Below, one piece after another: positions 13,301 through 24,200 of a stretch of 64,000 nucleotides of DNA. The translations under genes and the position numbers were made by a program. The stretch lies in assembly GCA_036873755.1 (NCBI GenBank), contig JAVTVY010018858.1:1-64000 (forward strand). The letters are read 5' to 3'. Below the pieces are notes generated by a model. The model had not been told where the DNA came from. It searched no databases and worked only from the letters and a program-made list of their open reading frames with translations. Source of the DNA: Hanleya hanleyi. Its lineage: Eukaryota; Mollusca; Polyplacophora; Lepidopleurida; Hanleyidae. The stretch's first letter is position 1; every line of letters starts with the position of its first letter.

Positions 13301-15827
13301 TACCGCTAATTAATATATTTTTATGTGCAAAGCTGAGCAATTGCATCATACCTGTTGATTATTCACCCGAAATATAAACTTTGTGCTCTTTTATTCCATA
13401 CCTCCACTATCATGTTAGACATTCTTTAATAGAAGCTGTCTTTTCTTTTATTATATCTTGATTTTGTAATTAATCCGGGATAATTCAAACTCTTCGGGGT
13501 TTATCTCCCGCCAATCTATATGTTTTCTAATCTGTATATATTACTGTACTTGTATTCCCTTTCTGTATATGACTGTTTAATTTGATTTCTTTTGATTGGT
13601 GAATAAACAAACAAACAAACAAACAAGATCTGTGATCACTATGAACCACAAATAGAGAGAGAATAAGCAAACATGTTGATTATATGAACACGGAGAGAAA
13701 GATATCGAATACAACTGTCATATATACAAACCTAATATTAGTTTACATTTTCACACCAAATATTTAATATTTCTTTCCAGCCCTTGTTGAATAATTGGCT
13801 AATTTGCTAATTTTTCCTGTTGTTTTCTATAAGAACCCATCTTGTACATCCCCAATAAAAGCTCATTTGTTCGGCCTGCACCGTCCCCATCTGTGTATGC
13901 TGGTGCGTAATGATCACAGAACTGACACTAGAACTATACAAGTAGTCCCATACCTGCTTCATGAGAACTGCTGGGGTTGCCCCAGGCCTCCGCTAGAGCC
14001 TCATGAATGGCCCTCAAAACTTGAGGTTCCAGAGGGGTAGTGGCATTGTAATCCAAATAGACTCTGTCAAATAATACAAGACATAAACTTTAATTTAAAT
14101 GCAGCTCACTCAAAAATATTTTTTCAGGAATTCAGTTCACCAAATCTATACTCAATGTAGTGAGTGAAGGTATTGTTTAGGGTCATAATAACTAAATGTT
14201 GTTGTTGCAAACATGTTAGACATGTAATGGAGCAATAGTTTTTCATTATGATTTTGGTGTGAAAGTATGGCACATCTAAATTTATATGCACTTCTTGGTT
14301 ATTATTCTCTTTCTAGAATTTCAACGATATGCGTCTATGTTGGTTTTTCACTGAGTATTCAGTCAATTACAAAAATTGTTCTTCTCTGAAACCTTCAAAT
14401 CTATCACAATCTAAATGAAGATATAGCATTCACATGTAAGAAACACATGCACAAACAACTGCATATAAGCTAAACATGTAAGAAACACAATCACAAACAA
14501 CTGCATGCTAACTTCTAAAGTCACTCATAAGTTTCGTGAAATAATTGACAAATACTAATATTATGTTTGAAGGGCTTACAGATTCATTTTCTTTTGTCTC
14601 AGAGATGTCATTAATTTGTCTGCTTTAATTTCAGGCCTGATTGCGGGTTACCATGGTCAGACAATAGGTAACCTGTAGAAACCTGTTAAGGGTACTGAGC
14701 TCTCCTGCAGACACTTTCACACACCCTTTAGCATTTGTCTTTATATAGATAAAAGTATGCCTTAAAGCTATGGTAATAGATATATGCTTAAAGCGCATTT
14801 CTTAAGGATTCCAAATATATAATTGTGTTCACTGTAAATCTGTAGCTTGTGAAGATATTTGAATTTAAAAAAAAATAATAAAAAAAAATGAGCCTTTTTG
14901 AAATGGCTATTTTCAAAAAAGTATTCAACTTATCGTAACTTACATCATCATTTCCTGTAGAAGACAACTCCAACAGGAAATCTGTGTCTCAGTTTTATCA
15001 ATTTTGGTTTAGTTCATATTCTATTGATATTTGATTCAATTTCAAAGTTCAAAATTTTGAGTTGCTCAATTTTGTAAAGAAATATTCCATTAAATGCCAA
15101 TAGAATGAGAACAAAGCCAAAATTGATAAAATTGAGACCCTGTTTTCCTGTTGGAGTTGTCTTCAACAGGAAATGATGATGTAAGTTATGAGAAGTTGAA
15201 TACTTTTATGAAAATAGCATTTAAAAAATTCAAATTAAATTTTAAATTATTTTTTTTTTCAATCCGAATATGTTCACGACCTAAAGGTTTACAGTGAACA
15301 AATTTATATATTTGAAATCCTTAAGAAATATGCTTTCAATAAATATATACATAACCATAGCTATGAGGCATACTTTCAGTTTGATAAATACAAATTCTAG
15401 AAGGTGTGCAAAAGTGTGGGCAGGAGGGCTCAGTATCCTTAAATACATGTTTACATAGAGAGGGTCTTCTAAAACTGGAATTGAGAAACCTCCTAGAGTA
15501 TGGGGTGTACCGTTCATCATTACAGCACAGGGCCAAATTTTCAGCTAAGTCAATGAACTCGACTATATTAGCCACTGATTTTAAGAGATCAAATATACAT
15601 GTAGTGATCAATTACATTCCAAAATTGGTTCCTGATTGAATTTACTCCCAACCAGTTTGTCAAAATTGTCTTACTACAGTTGACGTCCCATTAGGTTCCC
15701 TTATAATATTAACCAAGAGAGATCAGTAATTTATAATGTAATATTTCAAGCAGAGTTTAGCTACCGGGTAACAAAAAGTGTCAGATTACCGAGAAGTGGA
15801 AGAAGTTGTAGAGTTGGCCTCATCCAT
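1320..15827 (-). CDS. SCLY: Selenocysteine lyase, N-terminal half (6 exons; partial, continues off left edge)
   Basis: PLP-dependent class V aminotransferase-fold enzyme that releases selenium from selenocysteine. Coding exons, in transcript order: 15827-15790, 14063-13954, 5718-5647, 4292-4264, 3954-3801, 1447-1320, all with GT-AG borders and matching phases (177 codons). Visible motifs: [15 protein letters not shown] near residue 14, the PLP-site stretch [25 protein letters not shown], and [14 protein letters not shown]...[13 protein letters not shown] and ANNETG fit the SCLY family better than NFS1 (typically TEHK and VNNEIG). The catalytic lysine and C-terminal half are not in the window. 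ATG at 15827 is chosen because [12 protein letters not shown] joins in frame to the conserved [11 protein letters not shown] possible acceptor at about 15888 suggests a 5' UTR intron. Introns carry unusual duplications of exons 3 and 6, a minisatellite, a DIRS element and MITEs. Confidence 0.92.
1640..3270. repeat. Minisatellite in SCLY intron 5
   Basis: About 1.6 kb of degenerate tandem units of 25-30 bp that alternate between a GATGTGTGACACAGTATACA type and a GACAATGTGTGACACAG type. Longer composite units (e.g. with TATATGCAAGGCTGAC) repeat in the middle at 2340-2680. The unit lacks stop codons in several minus-strand frames, which gives spurious long Cys/His/Ser-rich frames (517 aa in one). 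It lies between SCLY exons 5 and 6. Confidence 0.93.
4821..5092 (+). mobile_element. Hammerhead + tRNA-like short element (SINE/retrozyme-like)
   Basis: A 246-bp unit starts with the hammerhead-like fold and contains a tRNA-like region at about 4993-5058. That region has an A-box-like TAGCTCAGTTGGTA, an 8-nt duplication, GAGCAGTGGGAC, and a B-box-like GAGTTCGATTT. The first 26 bp of the unit (4821-4846) recur exactly at 5067-5092. The repeat includes the predicted cleavage site, so a transcript would have two equivalent sites 246 nt apart, although only the first has the full ribozyme. The 26-bp repeat could also be a long target duplication. It is inserted in the SCLY exon-3-derived array. 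Confidence 0.6.
4825..4894 (+). ncRNA. Hammerhead-ribozyme-like fold (type III arrangement)
   Basis: Stem III: ACAATGT (4825-4831) pairs perfectly with ACATTGT (4888-4894). The unpaired A at 4832 would be H17, so the predicted cleavage is after GTA. Stem I begins GGA (4833-4835) with TCC (4857-4859) and has an inner AT-rich stem. The core CTGAAGA (4860-4866) fits CUGANGA. Stem II is GACT/AGTC (4868-4871, 4881-4884), followed by GAAA (4885-4888). One deviation: an extra T at 4867 sits between the core and stem II, so activity is uncertain. The element topology is what is expected when the ribozyme lies at the start of a repeat unit. Confidence 0.6.
5719..5888. other. SCLY intron 2, distal part
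   Basis: AT-rich intron sequence next to the exon 3 acceptor. No feature is seen. Confidence 0.4.
5889..6063. mobile_element. Foldback MITE
   Basis: Two arms of roughly 75 bp in inverted orientation. Left outer GTCCAGAGTGGTAAGGTACC matches the complement of the right outer GGTACCATACCACTCTGGGC. The inner arms contain CGGTGACT..GTCTTC..CGTAA. No ORF. TIR-type nonautonomous element; superfamily not assigned. Confidence 0.75.
6099..6169 (+). pseudogene. Non-LTR retrotransposon RT fragment, upstream half (split by DIRS insertion)
   Basis: Open in one frame from 6099. It encodes [19 protein letters not shown], typical of the region just before the C-terminal domain of Jockey/CR1-like reverse transcriptases. 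It breaks at 6169, and the frame resumes exactly at 12939 ([10 protein letters not shown]). Confidence 0.72.
6170..6367. repeat. DIRS inverted terminal repeat, left (3' side of element)
   Basis: The outer 40 bp (ATGAAAAATTTGAAAATC...) are unique to this end. The rest, from AAACTTACCTTCACATAC to about CACGTCACTTC, is matched in inverted orientation at the right end. Confidence 0.82.
6418..6516. repeat. DIRS internal complementary region (circle-junction complement)
   Basis: 6418-6475 is the reverse complement of the left terminus (about 6170-6228). 6476-6516 is the reverse complement of the right terminus (about 12896-12938). The junction TTTTTCATATTTCTTGCGC matches a head-to-tail join of the two ends, as in DIRS replication through a circular intermediate. 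Confidence 0.85.
6517..10463 (-). pseudogene. Degenerate interior of the DIRS element (ORF2/ORF3 region)
   Basis: By position this should encode RT/RNase H, recombinase and possibly a methyltransferase. I see only short minus-strand frames (up to about 150 aa), none with a recognisable catalytic motif such as YLDD. Contains a C13 run at 6721-6733. Treated as decayed coding sequence; the domain assignment is inference from element structure only. Confidence 0.45.
10464..12534 (-). pseudogene. Broken DIRS gag-like gene
   Basis: Starts [20 protein letters not shown], then ACPPCRG and a [12 protein letters not shown] stretch: a Cys/His zinc motif of the form CxxC-KP-x3-D-x-H-S-x-C-PPCR-...CxxCxxW, shared with the intact gag at 61617. 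A stop at 12391-12393 ends this frame, and similarity continues in the neighbouring frame ([10 protein letters not shown], matching VYLAGSLAANE), so there is a frameshift. Downstream, the [18 protein letters not shown] block occurs twice (about 11876 and 10930), and units such as [10 protein letters not shown] are tandemly repeated at 11170-11700. Another small element is inserted at 10944-11071. Confidence 0.7.
10944..11071. mobile_element. Short foldback MITE nested in the DIRS element
   Basis: About 128 bp with terminal inverted repeats CAGCCCCCACAATTC and GAATTGTGAGGGCTG. Inner GAGGTAAATGCC/GCCGAGGTGA blocks are also partly complementary. No ORF. Superfamily not assigned. Confidence 0.7.
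12767..12938. repeat. DIRS inverted terminal repeat, right (5' side of element)
   Basis: Reverse complement of the left repeat over about 145 bp. The outer end reads GTTTAACAGCGCAAGAAAT, and its complement (TTGCGCTGTTAAACTTACC) closely resembles the start of the second DIRS-like element near 61327 (TTGCGCTGAAAACTTACC). Confidence 0.83.
12939..13626 (+). pseudogene. Non-LTR retrotransposon 3' end (RT C-terminus, UTR and (AAAC)n tail)
   Basis: Continues the frame interrupted at 6169. It encodes [20 protein letters not shown], then [19 protein letters not shown], then [20 protein letters not shown], and stops at 13311-13313. This is the standard C-terminal region of Jockey/CR1-type reverse transcriptases. 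A roughly 300 bp 3' UTR ends in an (AAAC)n tail at 13603-13626. The element is strongly 5' truncated and predates the DIRS insertion. Lies in an SCLY intron. Confidence 0.82.
14064..14689. other. SCLY intron 1, proximal part
   Basis: AT-rich intron with a short direct repeat (ACATGTAAGAAACACA at about 14430 and 14475). No gene is seen. Confidence 0.4.
14690..15438. mobile_element. piggyBac-like MITE with long inverted arms (749 bp)
   Basis: Flanked by TTAA on both sides (14686-14689 and 15439-15442), the piggyBac target signature. Termini are GGGTACTGAGC and GCTCAGTATCC. The arms extend about 300 bp (e.g. CATTTCCTGT..GACAACTCCAACAGGAAA against TTTTCCTGTTGGAGTTGTC) with moderate divergence. 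No transposase ORF. Confidence 0.8.
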
Positions 15828-16154
15828 AATGTTTATATTCATGTGGTCATCAGACTTTCCTAGCCAATGGTGGGTACTCCTTGTTTACCTAAAAGAAGAT
15901 TGAAACTAAACTTTTTGATGAGCCAGTTTCATGGGAAACCAAAGCAACTCTCAGGTAAGTCAGAGCCACTGCAACATCATATTTTTATCAATATTGCGAT
16001 AACATTAAATGATGGACAAATTATTTTCAATTTCACATTTTCTTGACTTCCATTTTCTTTTCATTTTCTAATGGAAGATAGTCTAGTCAACTTTGATGTG
16101 ATTGTGGTCAATAAGCATATAGATCTGCATCTGAGGTTTAAATCTAGAAAAGCC

Positions 16155-16234
16155 ATCTTCGTTGCACCAAACCAATTTCTACGTTCCCAGTTCGAAGTAG
16201 GAACATAGAAATTGGTTTGATGCAACGAAGATGA
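16155..16234. repeat. Compact hairpin, pre-miRNA-sized
   Basis: Arms of about 34 nt: left CATCTTCGTTGCACCAAACC... and right ...GGTTTGATGCAACGAAGATG. There are only two mismatches (C/T), which would be G:U pairs in one transcript orientation, and a loop of about 12 nt around CAGTTCGAAGTA. It could be a tiny foldback element or an RNA hairpin. Confidence 0.6.
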
Positions 16235-17031
16235 GAAAAGCTAGCTTTAAAGCTTTCTGAGATATTGTGCAGCATTACCATATAATTTGACCTTGGAAAA
16301 TAGGCCAAGTTCAGTCATATTGAAAAGGATTCTGGTTGACCATTTCACAAGAAGGCTGTATAATTTTTCAGGGTTTCTTAGTCCGAGATTCCTGGCCAAT
16401 GACAACAGATAGTATACCATAGATTGTCGGCTGGGGTCAGAGAATTATCACCTCAAAAAACGCTAAATGGAGAAACCATGAGGCCGCGCTAGTACCCTTT
16501 TCCCGGAAAAAAATCTGTAAAAATCATCCAGTCATTTTATTGTGTTTACTTCACATCAATGGAGTGCCTGAATAATTTCACTTTTTCAAAATCGTGCCCG
16601 GAGTCTGACTGGTCACCAATCTCATGCCTGCAAGTGGCTCACAGTGAAAATATAGGAGGGAATTTGCAAAAATATAGGAGAAATATAGGAATTTTCTGAA
16701 TAAAATATAGGAAATAAAGGAGTGTAAGACAGGTCTGTACTACATCGTATGTTCCAAACTTGGTAGTTTTCTGGTGTTTAATCAAATTACTTTCACTGAG
16801 TGGTGGTCTTTTCAGGTGACCTGTTCTGTGTTTGATTCAGCATAGAGAGATTGAAATGTTTTCATAATTGCCGAACGAAGCGAGGCGAAAAAAAAATAGG
16901 TCTGTCAGAGCAAGTTTTTTTCAAATTGCAATGAAACAGTAGAAAGTGGCGTAACTTGTGACAAGTTGCCGAAAAGCATGTCGGCATGGTCACCACTGGG
17001 CATTGAGACGAACCCAGTCCCTAACAGTAAC

Positions 17032-17720
17032 CATAGGAGACATGTGACAATGCTGCAGGCCTCTGATATATAGAGAAAGAGAGAAGGAATGAAACAGGAG
17101 TCCAGCAAAACGGCCGAATAACCACTAATAAAGCAATTTTGCCACCAAAAATTCACCCAAGTCTTCCTAATATATTAGTTAGTGCTCACGAACAGTTGTT
17201 CCGATCATATCCCGTTCTCAGCTCGAGTTTTTATCGATCTTTTCAAAGTCGTCCACTCGCCCTTTTTCCTGAGACAGGCGCCATTTTCAACTGCTCCGGT
17301 GGTGTGGTTTGACCTAGATCGTTCGCCAGAGGTCGCTACGTATTCGCTTGACCTTCAAGTTCTAGCCAATCAAACAATAACATAGATTTTCAGTCCTTGA
17401 ATGACAGCGAAATCGACGATCACGTGCCATATTAGCGCCACGGTTTCTAGGTCAAACCACGTTGAAAATGGCGCCTGTCTCAGGAAAAAGGGCGAGTGGA
17501 CGACTTTGAAAAGATCGATAAAAACTCGAGCTGAGAACGGGATATGATCGGAACAACTGTTCGTGAGCACTAACTAATATATTAGGAAGACTTGGGTGAA
17601 TTTTTGGTGGCAAAATTGCTTTATTAGTGGTTATTCGGCCGTTTTGCTGGACTCCTGTTTCATTCCTTCTCTCTTTCTCTATATATCAGAGGCCTGCAGC
17701 ATTGTCACATGTCTCCTATG
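17032..17720. repeat. 260-bp perfect inverted repeat in a divergent promoter region
   Basis: Left arm 17032-17291 and right arm 17461-17720 are exact reverse complements as far as I can read (260 bp each). A further 15 bp (GTGGTTTGACCTAGA / TCTAGGTCAAACCAC) follows after a 12-bp insertion in the left arm. The spacer is about 169 bp. Arms include GGCGCCATTTTCAAC and CTCGAGCTGAGAACGGG. No TIR-transposon end is obvious. Confidence 0.9.
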
Positions 17721-17732
17721 CAGTAACACAGC

Positions 17733-17759
17733 TGTTGTTGTTGTTGTTGTTGTTGTTGT
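17733..17759. repeat. (GTT)n microsatellite
   Basis: Nine near-perfect GTT units directly outside the right arm of the inverted repeat. Confidence 0.9.
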
Positions 17760-18207
17760 CGTACCGTAACACACACTGCAAGTTACACTCTGCACCGATT
17801 CCCGGATAGCCAGAGTGGACAGAGTGGAGACACGATGAGAGGATTGTGAATTTAAGGGAATCTTTTTGGTCAAATTTGCGATGCCCGAGAGCTATGTTCA
17901 TGTTCAAGACATTGTCATAATTTGCAGATCGCCGAGAAGAGCGTTGTTTTGTTATTTAACAACAACAACGTCACGATACCCCAAACGATGTTGCAAAATA
18001 GATGGGTTCGAGTTTGTTTGCTCCATTTCACCCCAAGTAGAAACTTACCCATTTTTCCCACTTAAATATCGGTATTTTTCTTGTTGTATAGTAAGTTATT
18101 TTTCCGTATTGTCGTTCAATTTTTCCATTTCAACATTTTATTGCTGTACGCGGCCCATGTAAACAAGAAAGGTCATCGAGGTCATTTCACACTTCTGCTT
18201 GTGCAGA

Positions 18208-21200
18208 ATGGGTGACGGCTGGATGGACGTTTTGATTGACATTATAAAGACATCATTCATTGTTTTGTACCACGTGTGCCGATCAACGACTGCATGGTTT
18301 CTTCCTAAGCGGTACAAAAGCATTAAAGATGATGTCATTCTGATAACCGGCGGGGGTCGAGGCATTGGGAGGCGGCTGGCTGTGGAATTCTCCAAATTTC
18401 AACCCAAGCACGTGAGCATCATTTGGCGGTCTCAATCTCATTCAGTCATTGACATTACAATTACAGCTGTATTTATATTGAACAAGTGGCTTGTCTTCCT
18501 AACACGTGGATGGCCATTACTTAATGTTTAAAAACATTTAAAATACCGCTCACTCAGCAGGGGGAGAATACTATACGCAGAAAAATTATACCAGGCATCA
18601 GTGGCCATTCAAGTATTACATATATGCCAAAAAAATGGGGTTTTTTTTTACCCCCCTCCCCTCCCATGTACACAAAAATTTAACCAAGCGTACGTAGGAA
18701 AAATGTCTTTTTTTTAGACCCCCCTCCCCCCTGAAGTATTGCTTGAATACCCCTTTATTATAATTATACCGTGTTTTCGATATGGTTTTCTATAACAATA
18801 CGAAAGCTTCAGCATTATCGGTAAACCAGCTAAGATCAAGACCTTGTTTTAAATTTGAGATTTCTTTTTGTATCGTACAGTCATTATCATATGATATTAA
18901 TCCGTGAAAAAGTTTGAATAGCGCAATTAGAAAATGTGGAACAGAAGCCCTAGTGCTAATGGGGTCTGGGGGCATGCCAATTAAAATGAGCAAATATTAA
19001 TAGATGCTCTTCTCGTATCCCTCTGTTACTAAACCACATTGTAATCCCAGAAGTAACGCATATTATCGCATTATTCATGCCAGGCGTGAAACTGAGGGGC
19101 AGGTTCACACACATGCATTTTTTCACAAGAGCCTGCAGCCACAATCTTGGAAAGCTCACTTGCACTAAACTGCTAAAATTATTCTAACAACATTCATTGT
19201 GCAATTTCTCAAACTGTTGAACCGACACTCCGACAAAATACCCTGGCGTTGTTGGCTGTTGTGAAAAAATACATGTGAGTGAACTTGCTCTTCAGTCATG
19301 CCTTGCATGAATATGCGATACTTCTAGGATTACGATGTGGCTCATTGAACAGCTCCTCTCCCATTGTTGACCTGGTGCACTGGTGGTCCACTACAAAAAA
19401 AAAATATTTATTTTTCCTGTGCACATCGGATATTTACACCTGTGCCCAAAAAATTTTGCCCAATCTGTTTGTTTGTTTTTTTTTTTATTTGCCAAAATAT
19501 TTGATCCTGGCAATGAATTTCAATTTTCTGAGGTATACGTTCCCACCAGTTAAATGTGATGGAAAGTTACAATGTATGAGAGTGGGATTGCTGTATTATC
19601 ATGATTATCTGACATTGATTCCATGTGAGTCTACGAAAAAATAAAATATGCCCTTTATCATCATTTTTATGTAACAAAAAGAATGATAAATTTTTTTTAA
19701 TGGGTCTGAACTGGGTTATTTCAACCCCTGATCTATGCAAGTTATTATTTCTTAAAACCCAGAAATTTTCGATCTAAACATTAATTTGTATATCAACATG
19801 TTGGGAAACCATTTTGACAGTGGTAGTACATAGCAATTTAACTTTACGTAATTAAGCCTGTTTATCAACACTTTGCATGTAGCTAACCCTGCAATTATGC
19901 ATTATCATAGCTGCCTGTCTGAGTGTGTGACTAGACTGGATCCAGCCCCTGTTTCATAATGTATTTTAAACGGGAAACAAGAGGAAGTAACTCTGCCTAT
20001 TAAGAAATGCTTGAAACAGGGACTGGACGGAACGTCACAAGGGAGCTAACTTTGCAAGAAAAAATGCACAATATACTGTTCATTTTTTGTCACCAATGAA
20101 AACTCTGTATTCCGACCCCGCCCCCAACTCAAAGGATTTGATTGGTTCGTTCATATACGCATGCTGGAAGCAATGCGTTCATGTGACGTCAACATTGAGA
20201 ATGACGTTACTACCATGACCTCAACAATGGGAATGACGTTACTGCCGAGACGTCACAGTATGGCGTTAGAATGAAATTGATACAAATGTTGCGACCCAAG
20301 GTAAAAACATGTCAATCGTCCAGACTATTAAACCACGCCTCCAGATGGAATCTTCACACGACGAAACCCATCAAATCGTCCAGTCTCTATTTTAAAAATA
20401 TTTTTTCATTTTTTTTTCATTCTATTTATTTATTTATTTATCAAACGTACATGTATATATTTAACATCATTTTATTATTATTAAAGAGTACATATGAAAT
20501 AGAGACTCGTCCAGTCTAAGTGTGTGACCTGATATGCCCACATTCTCTGATGTCTGGCTGCATGACCGACCTGAAGTGACCTTAGCTTGACCTGTCCAAA
20601 GCCAGTCATGCATGGAGGGAAGAGTATGAATGGGTGAACAGTCCTATTGTAATCTGTGTCATTCTCTAGCTGATTCCTCTAGATAATGCAAACTGGTGAC
20701 CACCGCAGGTCAACATTCGGTCATCCACATAATTAACATACAGGCAGATCCGTAACGGTAAATACAATAGTGTCAATGGGGACATTGTTAAGTGTTAGAG
20801 AATAGTATTAACTCCTTGAGCAGCATTTCAAAGAAGCTATGTCACTGTGACCATGATATCGATGTGATACACTACAGACACCTTACATGGATAACAACTT
20901 CTCTATTTACAGATACAGTACAATGTAAATCAAGAAACATTGTTTTCCATGAAATAATGTAACTGGCTAAATTTGTCACCCATAATATATTAAAAAAAAC
21001 TTCTAGATTAGTTTTCTCAGCCTGTAAAATGCCACTCAAGAGATCCATTATCAAAGGGTGTTAATCAGAAAAACATTTTTTTGATTTATCTGCATCAAGG
21101 GATATCTTCCAGATTTGAAACATTCTGTTTGGTCATTTCAAATTTTCAAAAATAAATCCACTCTTTTCATTAGCTGGGAGAACAACCAGTGAATCACAGA

Positions 21201-24200
21201 GATTCTGTAAAGGCCCATTGTGTCATACAAACCTCACAGACAGACACGATTCTATTTCTATTACGACGCTAATCCCTCTAATAATTCAACCCCCCTATCA
21301 AAATTCAGTCGTCTATTCTGATAAACTTGATCACCCTCTAAAATTATTGAAATTACAAAGAATTAACAGATTATCTGCCATATCTGCAGGATTTTGAACC
21401 ATTTTTCCAACTTTCCATTCTAATAAATTTGATCACCCTCTGACTTTATAATGCAAAATTTCACTTCCTGTGATTGAATTATTAGAGGGATGACCATTCT
21501 CTGTTATGCAATACTGATAATTTTATGATTTATGATATTATTAAGGCATATGCTTGTGTAGCAATTTTCATAAGCTGTTCAAGGATCAAATTGAGTGATG
21601 GAGTCAACATGGTCAATGTGGAACATACACATTAGGTCCGTGAAATAAACCAGAAGTGCTAGTCCTGTCAGTTGGATGGTTAATAACTGGGCCAAAATCG
21701 ACAAAGGAAGTGGCAGTCATAGATTCTGATTGGATAATTTGTATTGCGCAAGTCCCTCATTAACATGAATAGGTCTGATCTGGGTTACAATATAACTGAA
21801 TAGTGTATCCCATGTGTGATATTATAGAATTGTAAAACTTGCTAATGACATGAATGAAGTCTCAACACGCTTGCCATATATAAGTAAGTCCTGGTGTAGC
21901 TACATGATGTATCTGTTGTCTGTATTTCCAGATAGTTTTGTGGGGTCGTCATTCCGACACTTTACTCAGTGCTTCCAAAGAGGTAATTAGTCATGGAGTA
22001 CCCTGTACCTATATGGTTTGTGATGTCAGCCAAAGAGAGAACATTCACCAACAAGTAAGCCTGAACGACTGCCTGGATTAAAAATATTTTTGTATTATTT
22101 TACATATGAGAAGTATACAATCCCAGACTTGATCAAAATGGCAGCATCTCACATTAATCCTTAGACAATGCTATCTTGCCCCGGTGTCAGCAACACTGGT
22201 AACCAGTATAAATGTAGGTCAGATGTATTGTTTAGATTTCAAGTTATATGCTAAACACTGTTGACACTGTCACTCTATCTTTAAATATTTTAAATGTGAA
22301 ATAATCCGAAATAATATGACTAAACAAATTTTCTTTTTGTATGATTAAAATAAACGTCTGCAAGACTGTTACTTAGATAAAAATCATATAAATACTACAT
22401 GTATATAAATGTTTTTCTTGTAAACATGTAATTTATCATTTCACCAACAGGCTAAACAAGTGAAGGAGACAATTGGTCCGGTGACGATTCTAGTGAACAA
22501 TGCTGGCATTGTATATGGAAATCCCATTCTGGAAAGTCGAGATGATGAAATAGAAAAGACACTCCGAGTCAATACCTTGGCTCATTTCTGGGTAAAGGAA
22601 AAAAGTCACCAGCCCCAATCTAGAACTAAGCCTGCTAGGAAAAACAATTTTATAATCTTTTTCTTCAAGATATTACCATGGTAGTTGTGGAAAACACAAA
22701 GAACTGGCACCCTTTGCCGTGAAATTAAGATGTAGCATTTTGTCTGCAGATTCGATTTAATTCTGGATTAGTATCTGAAATACTTACATGTATCTGAAGG
22801 AAAATTAATATTCTTTTCTTGAAATTGTATAAACTTCCAGAAGTAATTTATTTCAAGTAACAAACACTTCAATATGCCTTGTCTATGAATATTTCTCTTA
22901 CAAGTATAACTTTGTCTGTATTTCAGACTTTGAAAGCATTTTTACCTGATATGATAGCGGCGAATCATGGCCATATCGTGGCTTTAGACTCCATGTTGGG
23001 CTTGATGGCCCTGAACGGAGCAGGAGATTACTCCACATCAAAATATGCCACATCTGGTCTGACAGAGGCCCTTCTCGTGGAACTGAAAGAGGAGGTGAAC
23101 GTTCCAGACATCAGAATGACTATTGCTTATCCATACCAGGTCAATAACACCATGTTTGCTGGCTGTACATCCAGGTAATATATGACTCGAAGAAGATAAT
23201 AATTTATCACATTTCAGAGTAAATTGTAGGGTTTTGATTGGTTAATTACCATAGTGCATTAGACCGTATTGCAATTTTTCGTTATCCACCGTTGGTATAC
23301 CAATTCAGAATTCTCGTATACCAATGCTGTCAAGGTTGCGCGTGCTCATATACCAACGCAGTCAAGGACGCGCGTGCAACACCTGTAGACAAAGCCTGTT
23401 TCAGGCGAATTTGTCTGCGCGAGTTTGTATGGGCGAGTTCCGCCACTGGAACAAGTTGTGCGAGGCAAATTGCGTATTTGCGGATGAAGATAAGAAATAA
23501 ATTATCATCCAAAGCTTTATATGCCACATAAACAGGAACTTCAGAATGTCAGCTAAGTACTTCATCCAGTTTATTGTTCATCGCAGAACAGATCGAAAAG
23601 AGTTCGAAGCACTTTGCCTGTCCGACTCACGATGTCTTACCGTAGCTACGTTGTTCAACGTTGAGTTATATTCCTGTTTTTCTTTCGAGTTGGTGATATA
23701 TGTTAAACCAACCAGGAAAATAGCTCTTCAATGTGATAAATTCGTTATACCAGTGTTTTGCGTTGGTATACAGGCTGATATTTCGTCTCGAAGATATCTT
23801 CGTCTCGAAGATAAATATTCTTCGTCTCGAAGATAAATATTTTCACTCGCCCTTCGGGCTCGTGAAAATATTTATCTTCTCGACGAAATATCAGCCTGTA
23901 TACCAACGCAAGACACTGGTATAACTTATAATATCCAATATACAGAAGTCATATTAAGATATGGTAATTTCTCTAATAATTCAATCTCCCTATCAAAATT
24001 CCATCATCCCTAATGTTAGGGATAAAATTCAATTGTCTTTTTCTGATAAATTTGATCTCCCTCTAAAAAGCATTGAAATAATGAAGAAATAATGGATTAT
24101 ATGGATCAGTTTGAATGATTTTGCCAATTATCTCTGGGAGCCTTCGTGGATGGGCTGTTTTCCAAGTTTTTGTCATTCGATGTAAATGATGATGAAAACG

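Larger units (their letters stand above)
15828..18207. other. Divergent intergenic interval SCLY / SDR16C-like
   Basis: Both genes are transcribed outward from here. It holds a hairpin (16155-16234), an AAATATAGGA-like mini-repeat (16645-16725), a second copy of the TTTTCGCCTCGCTTCG repeat end (complement, about 16868), the 260-bp inverted repeat (17032-17720) and a (GTT)n tract. Promoters of both genes must lie here or in the arms; no TATA box or initiator could be assigned confidently. Confidence 0.5.

Noticed and set aside
17182..17570. Paired identical short frames on opposite strands
   Set aside because: They are mirror images caused by the inverted repeat, not a duplicated gene.
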